Positions 1 to 7,031 of a DNA stretch of 61,500 nt are shown here, in pieces (positions within the stretch are counted from its first letter, which is position 1; every line of letters begins with the position of its first letter). Both the position numbers and the translations under genes were made by a program. This stretch comes from a virus: the IMG/VR virus record IMGVR_UViG_3300017740_002729, positions 1 through 61,500 of that record, one strand, 5' to 3'. The notes under the pieces are model-generated. The model did not search any database. It had not been told where the DNA came from and saw nothing but the letters and a program-made list of their open reading frames with translations.

Positions 1-1
1 T

Positions 2-235
2 CAAAACTTAACTAAACAACAACTTAGTATGGTATTGGGTAGATTAGGTAAAGGTTCTACTATGATTCTTTGTGGAGACCCTCAACAAATTGATTTAAAG
101 TTTGCTAATGATTCCGCTATACACGAAGTACCAAAGGTTAAAGAATCTAAATATGTTTACTCAGTTAACTTATTAGATAATCATAGACATGAATCGTTAG
201 ATGAAATATTAAGATTACTTCAAGCATATGCGTAA
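2..235 (+). CDS. phoH: PhoH-like ATPase, C-terminal end (5' truncated by window)
   Basis: Only the last 77 residues are present; the reading frame is open from base 2, so the gene begins upstream of the window. The visible part contains LTKQQLSMVLGRLGKGSTMI followed by GDPQQIDL. This matches the end of the PhoH P-loop NTPase domain, where the family reads roughly 'NLT..Q..M.LTR.G.GSK....GD..QIDL'. PhoH-like proteins are common in marine T4-like phages; the proposed roles (RNA-linked ATPase, phosphate stress) are not settled. The stop overlaps the next gene's start by 8 nt, so it is co-translated with the oxygenase gene. Walker A would lie outside the window and cannot be checked. Confidence 0.82.
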   Translation, partial: QNLTKQQLSMVLGRLGKGSTMILCGDPQQIDLKFANDSAIHEVPKVKESKYVYSVNLLDNHRHESLDEILRLLQAYA

Positions 236-713
236 TGTAGATGTAGAACACATATTAGATATTTACAATAAAAAAGATTACTCTAATGATTTTATAAATT
301 ATGATTTAAAATACAAAAGAGTAAAAACGTTATCACTATCATCATTTACTGAATTTGATTTTATTAAAGAATTAATAAATAAAGATGTAAAGAAAATTGA
401 TGAAACTTATGAAGTATCTGAGTTTATAACTTTACTAAAATATGAGAAAGGAAACTTTTTTAGAGAACATACAGATAAGGTAAGTTATACATCCACATCA
501 GCCAATACAATATTATCGGCTGGGTATTTATTAAATGATAACTATAATGGAGGTGATTTTATTATAAATTCTAAAAAACTTAATGTTGGTATAGGGGAAT
601 TATTTACGTTTGGTAGAACTGAACCACATGAAGTAACGGATATTACCGATGGTGTTAGATTATCAATTCACTTTGCAATTAATACAACTCACCAAGCAAC
701 TTCTTTGATATGA
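228..713 (+). CDS. 2OG-Fe(II) oxygenase (prolyl-4-hydroxylase-like)
   Basis: This 161-residue protein has the double-stranded beta-helix signature of 2-oxoglutarate/Fe(II) dioxygenases. The HxD pair is H81 and D83 (REHTDK), the distal iron ligand is H134 (EPHEV), and R144 (DGVRLSIH) is placed to bind the 2OG carboxylate. The YNGGDFII stretch between them is typical of the P4H-like branch. The family hydroxylates protein or nucleotide side chains using O2 and 2OG; the substrate here is unknown. Such genes are frequent in marine T4-like phages. The start codon lies inside the end of the PhoH gene and the stop overlaps the next start (ATGA), so this is a tightly coupled operon with the glycosyltransferase-like and sulfotransferase genes that follow. 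Confidence 0.88.
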   Translation: MRNVDVEHILDIYNKKDYSNDFINYDLKYKRVKTLSLSSFTEFDFIKELINKDVKKIDETYEVSEFITLLKYEKGNFFREHTDKVSYTSTSANTILSAGYLLNDNYNGGDFIINSKKLNVGIGELFTFGRTEPHEVTDITDGVRLSIHFAINTTHQATSLI

Positions 714-1432
714 AAATAAAATTAATATGTTGTATAGGATTAGATTATGATACAAAGTTAATAGAACATTTTTGTAAACACTATTCTCAATATAATATTC
801 ACTCGTTTCATTTTATATTAAACAAAAAAGAAAACTTTAAAACAAATGATTATTTAGATTACTTCTTAGATGCAGACCCATTTAATATAACATTTGAAAA
901 GTGGATTGGTGATTTTAATGATATAGATAAAATAGATAAGTTTAATCGCATAATAAAATATTCAGTAGAATCACATATTTTGTTATCTGATATAGATGAA
1001 TTTCAACAACACATTAAACCAATAGAATCCGATTATATATGGGGTAAGTTGATAGATAGAGAACCAATAAGTGGTAAAACAAAAATAGTAACAAAATTTC
1101 CAATAGAAGAGCAGTTTCCAATACAAAGTAATATAAGTAATTGGAAGTATCCAATAAAACCATGTGTATTCCCATCATCAGAAAGATTAGAAAATTCGCA
1201 TCATCTTAAAGATGAATCTAATATATGTGTAAAGTATGCATATGCAAATGAAAATAAAATACAAATTTATCACTACAGATGGACTAGTACTAGATTAAAA
1301 AAATCAAAAGATAGATATAAAATTTTTACTGAAGTAAAAAATTCAAACAAAAGATTTGATAGTGGTCATAGACAATCGTTGGGTGATAGTAAAAAGCTGA
1401 TAGGGTATTTAAAAGATAACACTTTGTTGTAA
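710..1432 (+). CDS. Glycosyltransferase-like protein (GT-A/GT92-like)
   Basis: This 240-residue protein has no signal peptide. It opens with a short hydrophobic strand (IKLICCIGLDYD). Mid-protein there is an aspartate motif, LLSDIDEFQ, resembling the metal-binding DxD of GT-A enzymes, and near the C-terminus IYHYRWTSTRLKK. The same pair of landmarks (SDDDEIQIY and HHFKWDSTVLERLKE) is seen in the gene at 51909, so the two look distantly homologous. The family assignment is by this pattern only; the donor and acceptor cannot be told. It overlaps both neighbours by 1-4 nt and sits between an oxygenase and a sulfotransferase, which suggests a glycan-modifying cassette. Confidence 0.55.
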   Translation: MKIKLICCIGLDYDTKLIEHFCKHYSQYNIHSFHFILNKKENFKTNDYLDYFLDADPFNITFEKWIGDFNDIDKIDKFNRIIKYSVESHILLSDIDEFQQHIKPIESDYIWGKLIDREPISGKTKIVTKFPIEEQFPIQSNISNWKYPIKPCVFPSSERLENSHHLKDESNICVKYAYANENKIQIYHYRWTSTRLKKSKDRYKIFTEVKNSNKRFDSGHRQSLGDSKKLIGYLKDNTLL

Positions 1433-2121
1433 TGGAAAATCAAAATTTAAACCAAGCAATTAATTTTAGTAAACAAGTAATATTTGTTGCTATTCCGAAG
1501 TGTGGAACAACCACTATAAGAAAGCAATTAAAAGAATTTCATACCGATAGACCTTTTATCTTAAATTCTCATTTAGATATTCAACAGATAAAACAACTAT
1601 TTTACTTTCAACAATTAAAAAATAGTTTAGAGAAGAATGAAACGTTTCCATCAACTGGAGTTTTAGATAATATAGGAATAAAAAATACAGCAGATGTAAA
1701 TTTTAATAAGATGTTTAAATTTTCATTAGTAAGAAATCCTTGGTCAAGAGTAGTATCGTTGTATCATAGAAGAGAAGGATTAAAATTTGGACAAGATATG
1801 AACTTTACTGAATTTTGTGAAAATATAAAATATGCAAGTGATTCTTGTAGACAGCCAACACTTCATAGAAATCAATTGGATTGGTTAACTGATGAAGATG
1901 GAAATATTGGAGTTGATTACATTGGTAAATTGGAAGAATTTGATAAAGCTATTAAAGATATTTACACTTTAACAAATGGGAGAATAAAATTAACGAACAC
2001 ACCAAAAAATGTAAATCCAGCCTCACCAATCGATTATAAGAAAATGTATAATGATTATACAAAGGTACTTATTGAAAAAACATTTTCCAAAGATATTAGT
2101 TTTTTTAATTATATTTTTTAG
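1432..2121 (+). CDS. Sulfotransferase (PAPS-dependent)
   Basis: This 229-residue protein carries both PAPS-binding motifs of the Sulfotransfer family. Near the N-terminus VIFVAIPKCGTTTIR is the 5'-phosphosulfate-binding loop (PKxGTTT). FKFSLVRNPWSRVVSLYHRR is the 3'-phosphate-binding motif (RxPWxRxxSxY). The length suits a compact soluble carbohydrate sulfotransferase, and there is no membrane anchor. The enzyme would move sulfate from PAPS to a hydroxyl or amino group, most plausibly on a sugar given the glycosyltransferase-like gene just upstream (shared A of TAATGG). No PAPS-synthesis gene is in the window, so host PAPS would be needed. It ends the operon; a run of T residues follows in the last codons. 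Confidence 0.88.
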   Translation: MENQNLNQAINFSKQVIFVAIPKCGTTTIRKQLKEFHTDRPFILNSHLDIQQIKQLFYFQQLKNSLEKNETFPSTGVLDNIGIKNTADVNFNKMFKFSLVRNPWSRVVSLYHRREGLKFGQDMNFTEFCENIKYASDSCRQPTLHRNQLDWLTDEDGNIGVDYIGKLEEFDKAIKDIYTLTNGRIKLTNTPKNVNPASPIDYKKMYNDYTKVLIEKTFSKDISFFNYIF

Positions 2122-2149
2122 ATAAAATTTCGGTAACTTTATAAATCTT

Positions 2150-2160
2150 ATACTTATATA
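2150..2160 (+). promoter_or_regulatory. Candidate late promoter element (one mismatch)
   Basis: ATACTTATATA lies 24 nt before the ATG at 2185. It differs at one base from ATATTTATATA, which is found at a similar distance ahead of several virion genes in this window. It is inferred to be a target of the gp55-like late sigma factor; no transcript data support it. Confidence 0.35.
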
Positions 2161-2184
2161 TGAACAAATAATAGGAGATATATT

Positions 2185-2427
2185 ATGGCAATATTAATTA
2201 AAAAACTTGATGGAACTGTAGAGTTCACAGTAAGTGCAGAAGATTTCACTGTAATGATAGAAGCATCTGAATCAGAAGAGAATGGATTATGTAAACTACC
2301 AAACGATGAGTTAGTAGCTATGTACCACACAACAGAAGTTAACAAAGATACTATCTTAGGTGAATTGGTTGAAGAGCATGGTGCTGATGCAGTTAACTGC
2401 AGATTAGCTGTTGACGAAGCTCTATAG
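2185..2427 (+). CDS. Small acidic hypothetical protein
   Basis: This 80-residue acidic protein has a good Shine-Dalgarno (AGGAGA) 7-8 nt before the ATG. No signal peptide or membrane segment is visible. The N-terminal half alternates hydrophobic and polar residues (MAILIKKLDGTVEFTVSAED), suggesting beta strands, followed by an acidic helix. I do not recognise the family. It stands alone between a late-type promoter element and a convergent leftward gene whose stop is 3 nt away. The strong ribosome-binding site and late-type element suggest high expression late in infection. Confidence 0.7.
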   Translation: MAILIKKLDGTVEFTVSAEDFTVMIEASESEENGLCKLPNDELVAMYHTTEVNKDTILGELVEEHGADAVNCRLAVDEAL

Positions 2428-2430
2428 AAA

Positions 2431-2778
2431 CTACCTAAGTTTCTTTCTTTTTCTTTTAAGTAAATCATCTAATTCAATAGTGATACCAACGGTTATAGCG
2501 CCGTACATACCTGCCGCTATATCATTACCATCTACTTTACCATTATCAATAAAGATTTCTTTAAATGCAGATAATGCTAAAGTTGTTGCCATTGAATAAA
2601 GCACAGCTTTCTCTTTACTTTGAGTTTCTTCAAATATTAAATCGTGAGCGATACTTGTTATAGCAATACCACCAATGTAATGATATACTTTATCTTCTTC
2701 GAAGGTTTTACCGAAAACATTTAATTGAGAAAACGCTAATGTTGGGAATAGTACGAGTAATAGAATTAAGTTCTTCAT
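2431..2778 (-). CDS. Exported YfiM/DUF2279-like protein, leftward
   Basis: This is one of only two leftward genes. I chose the ATG at 2778 (115 residues) because AAAGGATT sits just upstream and a clear signal peptide starts there (MKNLILLLVLFPTLAFSQ, cleavage after AFS, a common Bacteroidetes form). The longer upstream frame has no ribosome-binding site. The mature part, DKVYHYIGG ... KEIFIDNGKVDGNDIAAGMYG, resembles the YfiM/DUF2279 pattern (DKxxHf ... KE ... D..D...G). That family comprises small envelope proteins of unknown function. There are two hydrophobic stretches after the signal. It ends with a basic tail (KRKRKKLR). An envelope or lysis-related role is possible but not shown. Confidence 0.7.
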   Translation of the reverse strand: MKNLILLLVLFPTLAFSQLNVFGKTFEEDKVYHYIGGIAITSIAHDLIFEETQSKEKAVLYSMATTLALSAFKEIFIDNGKVDGNDIAAGMYGAITVGITIELDDLLKRKRKKLR

Positions 2779-2796
2779 AATCCTTTTTTTTAACAT

Positions 2797-2816
2797 AATG
2801 TTACACCTGTAACATT
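2797..2816. repeat. Inverted repeat ahead of the leftward envelope gene
   Basis: AATGTTAC-ACCT-GTAACATT is a perfect 8-bp dyad with a 4-nt spacer, 19 nt upstream of the ATG at 2778. It could be an operator or a 5' leader hairpin of the leftward transcript. On the leftward strand, about 10-25 nt further upstream, lies TATATTTAT, close to the late-type element. Confidence 0.45.
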
Positions 2817-2857
2817 TCAATGTACAAAAATAAATATAAAAATAATTACGATTTCCC

Positions 2858-2899
2858 TTGGATATATCATATTTTTTTCGTATATTTACTATGTAAATA
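2858..2899 (+). promoter_or_regulatory. Bacteroidetes-type promoter with dyad at -7/+1
   Basis: TTGG (2858-2861), 19 nt, then TATATTTA (2881-2888), matching the Bacteroidetes -33/-7 pattern. A perfect dyad TATTTAC-TAT-GTAAATA (2883-2899) lies across the -7 box and the likely start point. It drives the small gene at 2924 with an A-rich leader that lacks a Shine-Dalgarno sequence. Confidence 0.75.
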
Positions 2900-2923
2900 A
2901 GTTAAAATATAAAAATTAAAATT

Positions 2924-3103
2924 ATGATTAAAGCTATTAAGAGTAAACTATTAACTTACCTATTCAAAGATTGGGTAATGAATGAAACAGATTTAGAAAC
3001 ACTACAAGTATCTAAACAATTTATTAAAAAGAGAGAAATCGAAATCACAGGCCACATACCAGTACTTGGATTTAGGTCACATTTATCTGAAAATAATTCA
3101 TAA
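2924..3103 (+). CDS. Small hypothetical protein (59 aa)
   Basis: A 59-residue frame begins with the first ATG after a strong Bacteroidetes-type promoter and ends just before the next promoter. The product is amphipathic and basic at the N-terminus (MIKAIKSKLLTYLFKDWV), then helical (LETLQVSKQFIKKREIEI) and ends LGFRSHLSENNS. No family is recognised. A dedicated promoter, lack of overlap and position support it as a real early gene. The A-rich leader (AAATTAAAATT) is typical for Bacteroidetes translation without a Shine-Dalgarno sequence. Confidence 0.6.
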   Translation: MIKAIKSKLLTYLFKDWVMNETDLETLQVSKQFIKKREIEITGHIPVLGFRSHLSENNS

Positions 3104-3108
3104 AATCC

Positions 3109-3149
3109 TTGGTTATTTGAAAAATATTTCGTATATTTACATAGTAAAT
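3109..3149 (+). promoter_or_regulatory. Bacteroidetes-type promoter with dyad overlapping the start codon
   Basis: TTGG (3109-3112), 19 nt, TATATTTA (3132-3139). A dyad ATTTAC-ATA-GTAAAT (3135-3149) spans the -7 box and runs into the ATG at 3148. The predicted transcription start is only a few bases before the ATG, so the message would be nearly leaderless. Confidence 0.75.
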
Positions 3150-3663
3150 GAGTGATAATATTAACCCTAACAATAAAAATTTGAACAAAAAGATATTATA
3201 TATCGATATGGATGGTGTATTAGTTGATTTTAATGCAGCTATTACTGATTTCTTAGAAAAGAATCCACACTTAAAAACAAAATTCAAAGGTTGTCCTGAC
3301 CACATACCAGGTATCTTTAGAGAACCTCCTCCAATTAAAGGAGCTATTGAAGCTGTAAAGAAACTACACAATAGTGGTAAGTATGATATGTACATAGCTA
3401 CATCGGCACCTTGGGGTAATCCACAATCACTTACTGATAAAAGATTTTGGATAGAAAAATACTTTGGGAGAATCTTCCACAAAAGATTAGTTACAACTCA
3501 CCAAAAGAATCATTTGATGGGAGATTACCTTATCGATGATAGATTGAAGAATGGTGCTGGTGAATTTACTGGTCAATTACTAAGATACGGAGTAGATTGG
3601 GAGAATGATAATTCACCAAACGAATATCCAACTTGGGATAGTATATTAGATAAATTATTATAA
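3148..3663 (+). CDS. 5'(3')-deoxyribonucleotidase, HAD superfamily
   Basis: This 171-residue protein has HAD motif I at residues 20-26 (DMDGVLVD; nucleophile D20, general acid D22), motif II in YIATSAPW and motif III/IV in KNHLMGDYLIDDR (D126, D130, D131). That arrangement matches the NT5C-type nucleotidases (PF06941), which dephosphorylate deoxynucleoside monophosphates. The likely role is control of the nucleotide pool during replication, fitting with thymidylate synthase nearby. The ATG lies about 10 nt after the -7 box of its own promoter, implying a very short leader. A start further in would cut into the strand before the catalytic Asp. The stop shares bases with the next ATG. Confidence 0.88.
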   Translation: MSDNINPNNKNLNKKILYIDMDGVLVDFNAAITDFLEKNPHLKTKFKGCPDHIPGIFREPPPIKGAIEAVKKLHNSGKYDMYIATSAPWGNPQSLTDKRFWIEKYFGRIFHKRLVTTHQKNHLMGDYLIDDRLKNGAGEFTGQLLRYGVDWENDNSPNEYPTWDSILDKLL

Positions 3664-4145
3664 TGAAAAATAATCATAGAAAAGAACAAACAGAAAAATT
3701 CGCATTAAGTGGGTTGGCTTTTTGTGGAGTACTTCTCATAGTATTGGTATTGTTTTCATTTCTAACAAGTTGTACAGTTGAAGATGATGATTTACTAACA
3801 CCTCAACCAACCTTAGAGTTGGATGGTAGATTACCAATTGATTCAAATGGCTTTTATCATTTAGAATTAAACGATAGTTCTAATCAAACTATACACACAA
3901 TAAGTGGTACAGTTGGTAATACTCTTTATTGGGATGAACCAATTAAAGTAGAGTGGAATAGTAATTTATATTGGGAATATGAAGGAGAGGATGTAAGTAC
4001 ATCTAATCAAGCATCTTATGTAGTTGATGGTAAAGTTCATAATGTGATAGCACCAATCAATACAATGGTAGGAGATACTCTTATATTAACTGGTATAATC
4101 AGAGAACACTTAGTAAGTAAAACTATTAAATTTGTTTTAGATTGA
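3663..4145 (+). CDS. Predicted lipoprotein with beta-sandwich-like domain
   Basis: This 160-residue protein has a basic N-terminus, one hydrophobic segment (about residues 16-35) and a lipobox LTSC with the lipidated cysteine at residue 37. The residues right after it, TVEDDD, are acidic; in Bacteroidetes acidic residues near the lipidated Cys can act as a surface-export signal, so an outer-surface location is possible. The rest is rich in beta-prone, Trp/Tyr-containing stretches. No family is recognised. Phage-encoded surface lipoproteins can serve in superinfection exclusion, but that is only a suggestion. It is co-transcribed with the nucleotidase upstream (ATAATG overlap). Confidence 0.75.
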   Translation: MKNNHRKEQTEKFALSGLAFCGVLLIVLVLFSFLTSCTVEDDDLLTPQPTLELDGRLPIDSNGFYHLELNDSSNQTIHTISGTVGNTLYWDEPIKVEWNSNLYWEYEGEDVSTSNQASYVVDGKVHNVIAPINTMVGDTLILTGIIREHLVSKTIKFVLD

Positions 4146-4465
4146 TGAATAGAATAAAACCAATAAAATTACCACAAACTCCGATAACAGATGAAACCTT
4201 TATAAAGCAGGGTTGGAGAAAAGAAGTGGATGATGAAAATCCAAAGGAAGAGGTGTATCAATGGATACTATCTTTACCAAAAGAAAGTAGAGACCCGTAT
4301 TGTTTACAATTAATATCTACGGCAAATACTGATAGATTTCCTGGTATACCTAAAGGAACATATGGTGTTCAACTATTAGATTGTAATGGATTGGGTAGTT
4401 GTCAAACCGAAGAAGAAATAGAAATATTATATAAAACCCTAACTAAAAAATCAATTTATGGTTAA
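4145..4465 (+). CDS. Hypothetical protein (106 aa)
   Basis: I chose the ATG at 4145, which overlaps the previous stop as TGATG; a TTG one codon earlier is less likely. The product is soluble, with a Pro-rich start (PIKLPQTPITDETF), a central helix and LQLISTANTDRFPGIPKGTY. It contains two close cysteines, LLDCNGLGSC. No family is recognised. It lies between a lipoprotein gene and an HD hydrolase gene with overlaps on both sides, so it belongs to the same operon. Confidence 0.65.
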   Translation: MNRIKPIKLPQTPITDETFIKQGWRKEVDDENPKEEVYQWILSLPKESRDPYCLQLISTANTDRFPGIPKGTYGVQLLDCNGLGSCQTEEEIEILYKTLTKKSIYG

Positions 4466-5150
4466 AATAAAGAATTATACAGCAGAACAATTATCAGAAA
4501 ATTATGATAAATTTATCACCGCATTAGAAAAAGTATTTAGTGGTGAACGATTGGAAAAGTTAAAACATATGTACTCAGAAAACGAATTGGGTACTGAATT
4601 AACATTAGCACCAGCAAGTGGTAAACTTAACTTTCATAATTGTTATGAAGGTGGTTATATCGACCACATTATGAATGTAGCTAGGAATGCACACAAAATG
4701 AAAAAACTATTTGTAGAGGGTAATGGATATGTTAACTTTACAGATGAGGAATTGTTCTTTGCTGCATTTCACCACGACTTAGGTAAGCTAGGTGATGGTG
4801 TAGAACCTTACTATGTACCACAAACATCAGAGTGGCATCAGAAGAATAAAAAAGAATACTTTACACATAATCCAAAGTTACAATATTTTGATGTAACCGA
4901 TAGAGCATTTTGGTTATTAAACAAATATGGAATCACTTATACTCAAAAAGAACAATTGGGTATTATGATGGCTGATGGATTGTATAACGAAGCTACTAAA
5001 AAATATTGGATATCTTATAATGAAGATTTCCAACTCAAAACGGATTTACCATATATAATTCACTGGGCTGATTGTATGAGTACTAGACAAGAGAACTCAG
5101 AATACAGAACTAAAAATGGAATGTATGACAAAATGTCAGACAATTTCTAA
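4458..5150 (+). CDS. HD-domain phosphohydrolase
   Basis: This 230-residue protein contains the HD metal-binding signature: a first histidine in YIDHIMNVARNAHK and the HD doublet at H106-D107 in AAFHHDLGKLGD, plus a later IIHWADCMS that could supply the last aspartate. The fold is that of HD-superfamily phosphohydrolases, which act on nucleotides, cyclic nucleotides or RNA. Marine phages often carry such a gene; the substrate cannot be read from sequence. It overlaps the previous gene by 8 nt. Two operator-like dyads lie at its 3' end and just after it, ahead of hsp20. Confidence 0.85.
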   Translation: MVKIKNYTAEQLSENYDKFITALEKVFSGERLEKLKHMYSENELGTELTLAPASGKLNFHNCYEGGYIDHIMNVARNAHKMKKLFVEGNGYVNFTDEELFFAAFHHDLGKLGDGVEPYYVPQTSEWHQKNKKEYFTHNPKLQYFDVTDRAFWLLNKYGITYTQKEQLGIMMADGLYNEATKKYWISYNEDFQLKTDLPYIIHWADCMSTRQENSEYRTKNGMYDKMSDNF

Positions 5151-5172
5151 TAAAACCTGACAATTTGTCAGG
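5126..5172. promoter_or_regulatory. Two TGACA-N3-TGTCA dyads 32 bp apart
   Basis: TGACA-AAA-TGTCA (5126-5138) lies inside the end of the HD gene. TGACA-ATT-TGTCA (5158-5170) lies after it, within the longer perfect dyad CCTGACA-ATT-TGTCAGG (5156-5172). The spacing of 32 bp is three helical turns, which suits paired operators ahead of hsp20. The second dyad might instead act as a weak terminator, but no U-tract follows. Confidence 0.5.
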
Positions 5173-5249
5173 TGATGATAGTGAATACACCATTGGTATA
5201 GATTTGGTACTATAGAAAGTATATTATTAAAATTCAAATTAAAAAAATT

Positions 5250-5621
5250 ATGGCATTACTATTTAACACTTATTCAAATTCAATTTTTGATGATATCATT
5301 AATGATACATTCAGACCAATTACCAAAACACACAATCAATTTGATGTAGAAGTTTTGGAAAATGGCAAACAAAAAGTTACAATTAATACTACTGGGCATA
5401 ATCCAAAAGATATGACAGTAAATGTTACAGAAGAAAATGTTCACATCAAATCTGAAAGTAAAAGTACTTCTAAATTTGTTGAGGATATTGATTTAACCCT
5501 GACTGTTGGGAAAAACTATGATGGTACGAAATCATCTGCTAGTTTTGAAAATGGTTTACTAACTCTCCTGATTGATAAGAAAGAAAGTAAGAAAGGAAAA
5601 ACTTTAAAAATATCTTATTAA
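5250..5621 (+). CDS. hsp20: Small heat shock protein, Hsp20/alpha-crystallin family
   Basis: This 123-residue protein has an N-terminal FDDIINDTFRP segment followed by an alpha-crystallin domain (FDVEVLENGKQKVTINTTGHNPKDMTV... in separate strands), ending ENGLLTLLIDKKESKKGKTL. Hsp20 genes are conserved in marine T4-like phages and are ATP-independent holdase chaperones; a role in virion assembly or host stress is inferred. The gene has its own intergenic region with two dyads and a possible weak promoter (TATATTAT at 5220), and it ends at a strong terminator. The leader is A-rich without a Shine-Dalgarno sequence, as in Bacteroidetes. Confidence 0.9.
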   Translation: MALLFNTYSNSIFDDIINDTFRPITKTHNQFDVEVLENGKQKVTINTTGHNPKDMTVNVTEENVHIKSESKSTSKFVEDIDLTLTVGKNYDGTKSSASFENGLLTLLIDKKESKKGKTLKISY

Positions 5622-5640
5622 TCACATTTAATCTTGTAAG

Positions 5641-5669
5641 AAAGGGGGAAGGAAATTCCCCTTTTTTTA
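5641..5669 (+). terminator. Rho-independent terminator after hsp20
   Basis: A stem AAAGGGG / CCCCTTT with loop GAAGGAAATT is followed by a run of T. It is immediately upstream of a late-type promoter element at 5677. Confidence 0.85.
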
Positions 5670-5676
5670 TATTCTA

Positions 5677-5687
5677 ATATTTATATA
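5677..5687 (+). promoter_or_regulatory. Candidate late promoter element ATATTTATATA
   Basis: This is an exact copy, 22 nt before the ATG at 5710 and 8 nt after the hsp20 terminator. It is inferred to be recognised with the gp55-like sigma factor. Confidence 0.55.
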
Positions 5688-5709
5688 AACACAATAAAAC
5701 GTAAAAAAT

Positions 5710-5889
5710 ATGAAAGATATTTATAAAACGAAGGTTTACGGATTACTAGAAGGTATTCGTTCTCGTGCATCTTTACTCAGTAAAGGAGTTAAAGGTGAAC
5801 AGCAAGTTGACCCAAACATGGCTATTAGGTTATTGCAAGAAATTGAAAAATTGCAAGAAGATGTCAAAGAAATGGTTGACATCTCGTAA
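5710..5889 (+). CDS. Small helical protein (59 aa)
   Basis: A 59-residue frame follows a terminator and a late-type promoter element. It begins MKDIYKTKVYGLLEGIRSRA and ends in a heptad-like helix (AIRLLQEIEKLQEDVKEM). It is likely soluble and partly coiled coil. Its stop is 5 nt before the next ATG, so it probably shares a transcript with the membrane protein at 5895. No family is recognised. Confidence 0.6.
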   Translation: MKDIYKTKVYGLLEGIRSRASLLSKGVKGEQQVDPNMAIRLLQEIEKLQEDVKEMVDIS

Positions 5890-5894
5890 GAGAT

Positions 5895-7019
5895 ATGAAA
5901 TTCAGAACATTTTTATTAGGAGTATCAGCATTATTTGTAGCATTCAATGCTGCATTCTTTTCAGTTAGTGGTTTAAGTAAACTATTTGCTGGAGCTGCAT
6001 TCTCTGTAATAATAATGGCAAGTTCATTAGAGCTAGCAAAACTAATTACCGCTGGTTATCTTTACAACTATTGGCAAAAGATAAACAAATCATTTAGAAT
6101 CTATCTAAGTATTGCGGTTCTTATTTTAATCCTTATAACTTCATTGGGTATCTATGGATTCCTAACATCGGCTTTTCAAGATACATTTAATCAATATAGT
6201 ATAAAGGAAAAACAATTAGCATTCTTACAACAAAAAGAACAATTTTGGGGTGATGATGTAGCAAGGTATGATGAAGAACTTAAAAGAATTAGTGGTAACA
6301 TTAGTACTCTTTCTAATGCGAAATCTCAATCAATCCAAGTACGAGACACCTCGGTGGTTGGGGGCGTTAGAACAACCATCTCTACTTCCGAACTTAGGAT
6401 GGCAGCTAAACGTATCGAAGTTGAAGAAGAAAATCGTAAAGGTGTTCAAGCGAAAAGAGAAGTAGCATCGGATTCATTACAATCTATTCAGTTAAAAATA
6501 TTAGATTTAGAATCTATGGAAGGTGTATCATCTGAATTAGGTCCTTTAGAATATCTTAGTGGATTATTAGATAGACCTATGGATGTTATTATTAATTGGT
6601 TTATCTTAATTATTATCTTTGTATTCGACCCATTAGCAGTAGCGCTTGTAATTGCTTTTAACAATGCTTTACAAGTTGATAGGGGTATTGTAGATAAAAA
6701 GAAAGTAATCCGTAAGAGAGAGTTATATGATGAAGAACCTGAAAAAGAAGAACTCTTAGAAGAACCAACCAAACTGCCAGATGAAGCAAGGGGTGTAAAA
6801 CCACCTGAAAAAAAAAAGATTAAACTTTCTAAAGAGGAAATAGAAAAATCTTTAAATAATATGGGAACTCCTCTTATCAGAGCAGCAGAAGAACATTCAA
6901 ACTTTCAAGGAAAACCATATTATGAACACCAAAACTTCGATTGGAAAGTAAAAAAACTTTGGCAAAATGACCCCAAAGCAGTTCAGTATTGGATTAAAAA
7001 TATTAAAAATAAAAAATAA
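5895..7019 (+). CDS. Multi-pass membrane protein with large coiled-coil loop
   Basis: This 374-residue protein has three hydrophobic segments near the N-terminus (about residues 5-27, 29-52 and 68-92), then a charged coiled-coil region (about 100-215), a fourth segment (about 229-253, NWFILIIIFVFDPLAVALVI) and a charged cytoplasmic tail ending in a basic stretch. The SLELAKLITAGYLYNYW stretch recalls conserved hypothetical membrane proteins of marine T4-like phages. The function is unknown. The long extra-membrane coiled coil argues against a simple holin. Expression is probably late, from the element at 5677. Confidence 0.7.
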   Translation: MKFRTFLLGVSALFVAFNAAFFSVSGLSKLFAGAAFSVIIMASSLELAKLITAGYLYNYWQKINKSFRIYLSIAVLILILITSLGIYGFLTSAFQDTFNQYSIKEKQLAFLQQKEQFWGDDVARYDEELKRISGNISTLSNAKSQSIQVRDTSVVGGVRTTISTSELRMAAKRIEVEEENRKGVQAKREVASDSLQSIQLKILDLESMEGVSSELGPLEYLSGLLDRPMDVIINWFILIIIFVFDPLAVALVIAFNNALQVDRGIVDKKKVIRKRELYDEEPEKEELLEEPTKLPDEARGVKPPEKKKIKLSKEEIEKSLNNMGTPLIRAAEEHSNFQGKPYYEHQNFDWKVKKLWQNDPKAVQYWIKNIKNKK

Positions 7020-7031
7020 TTCAATATTTCC

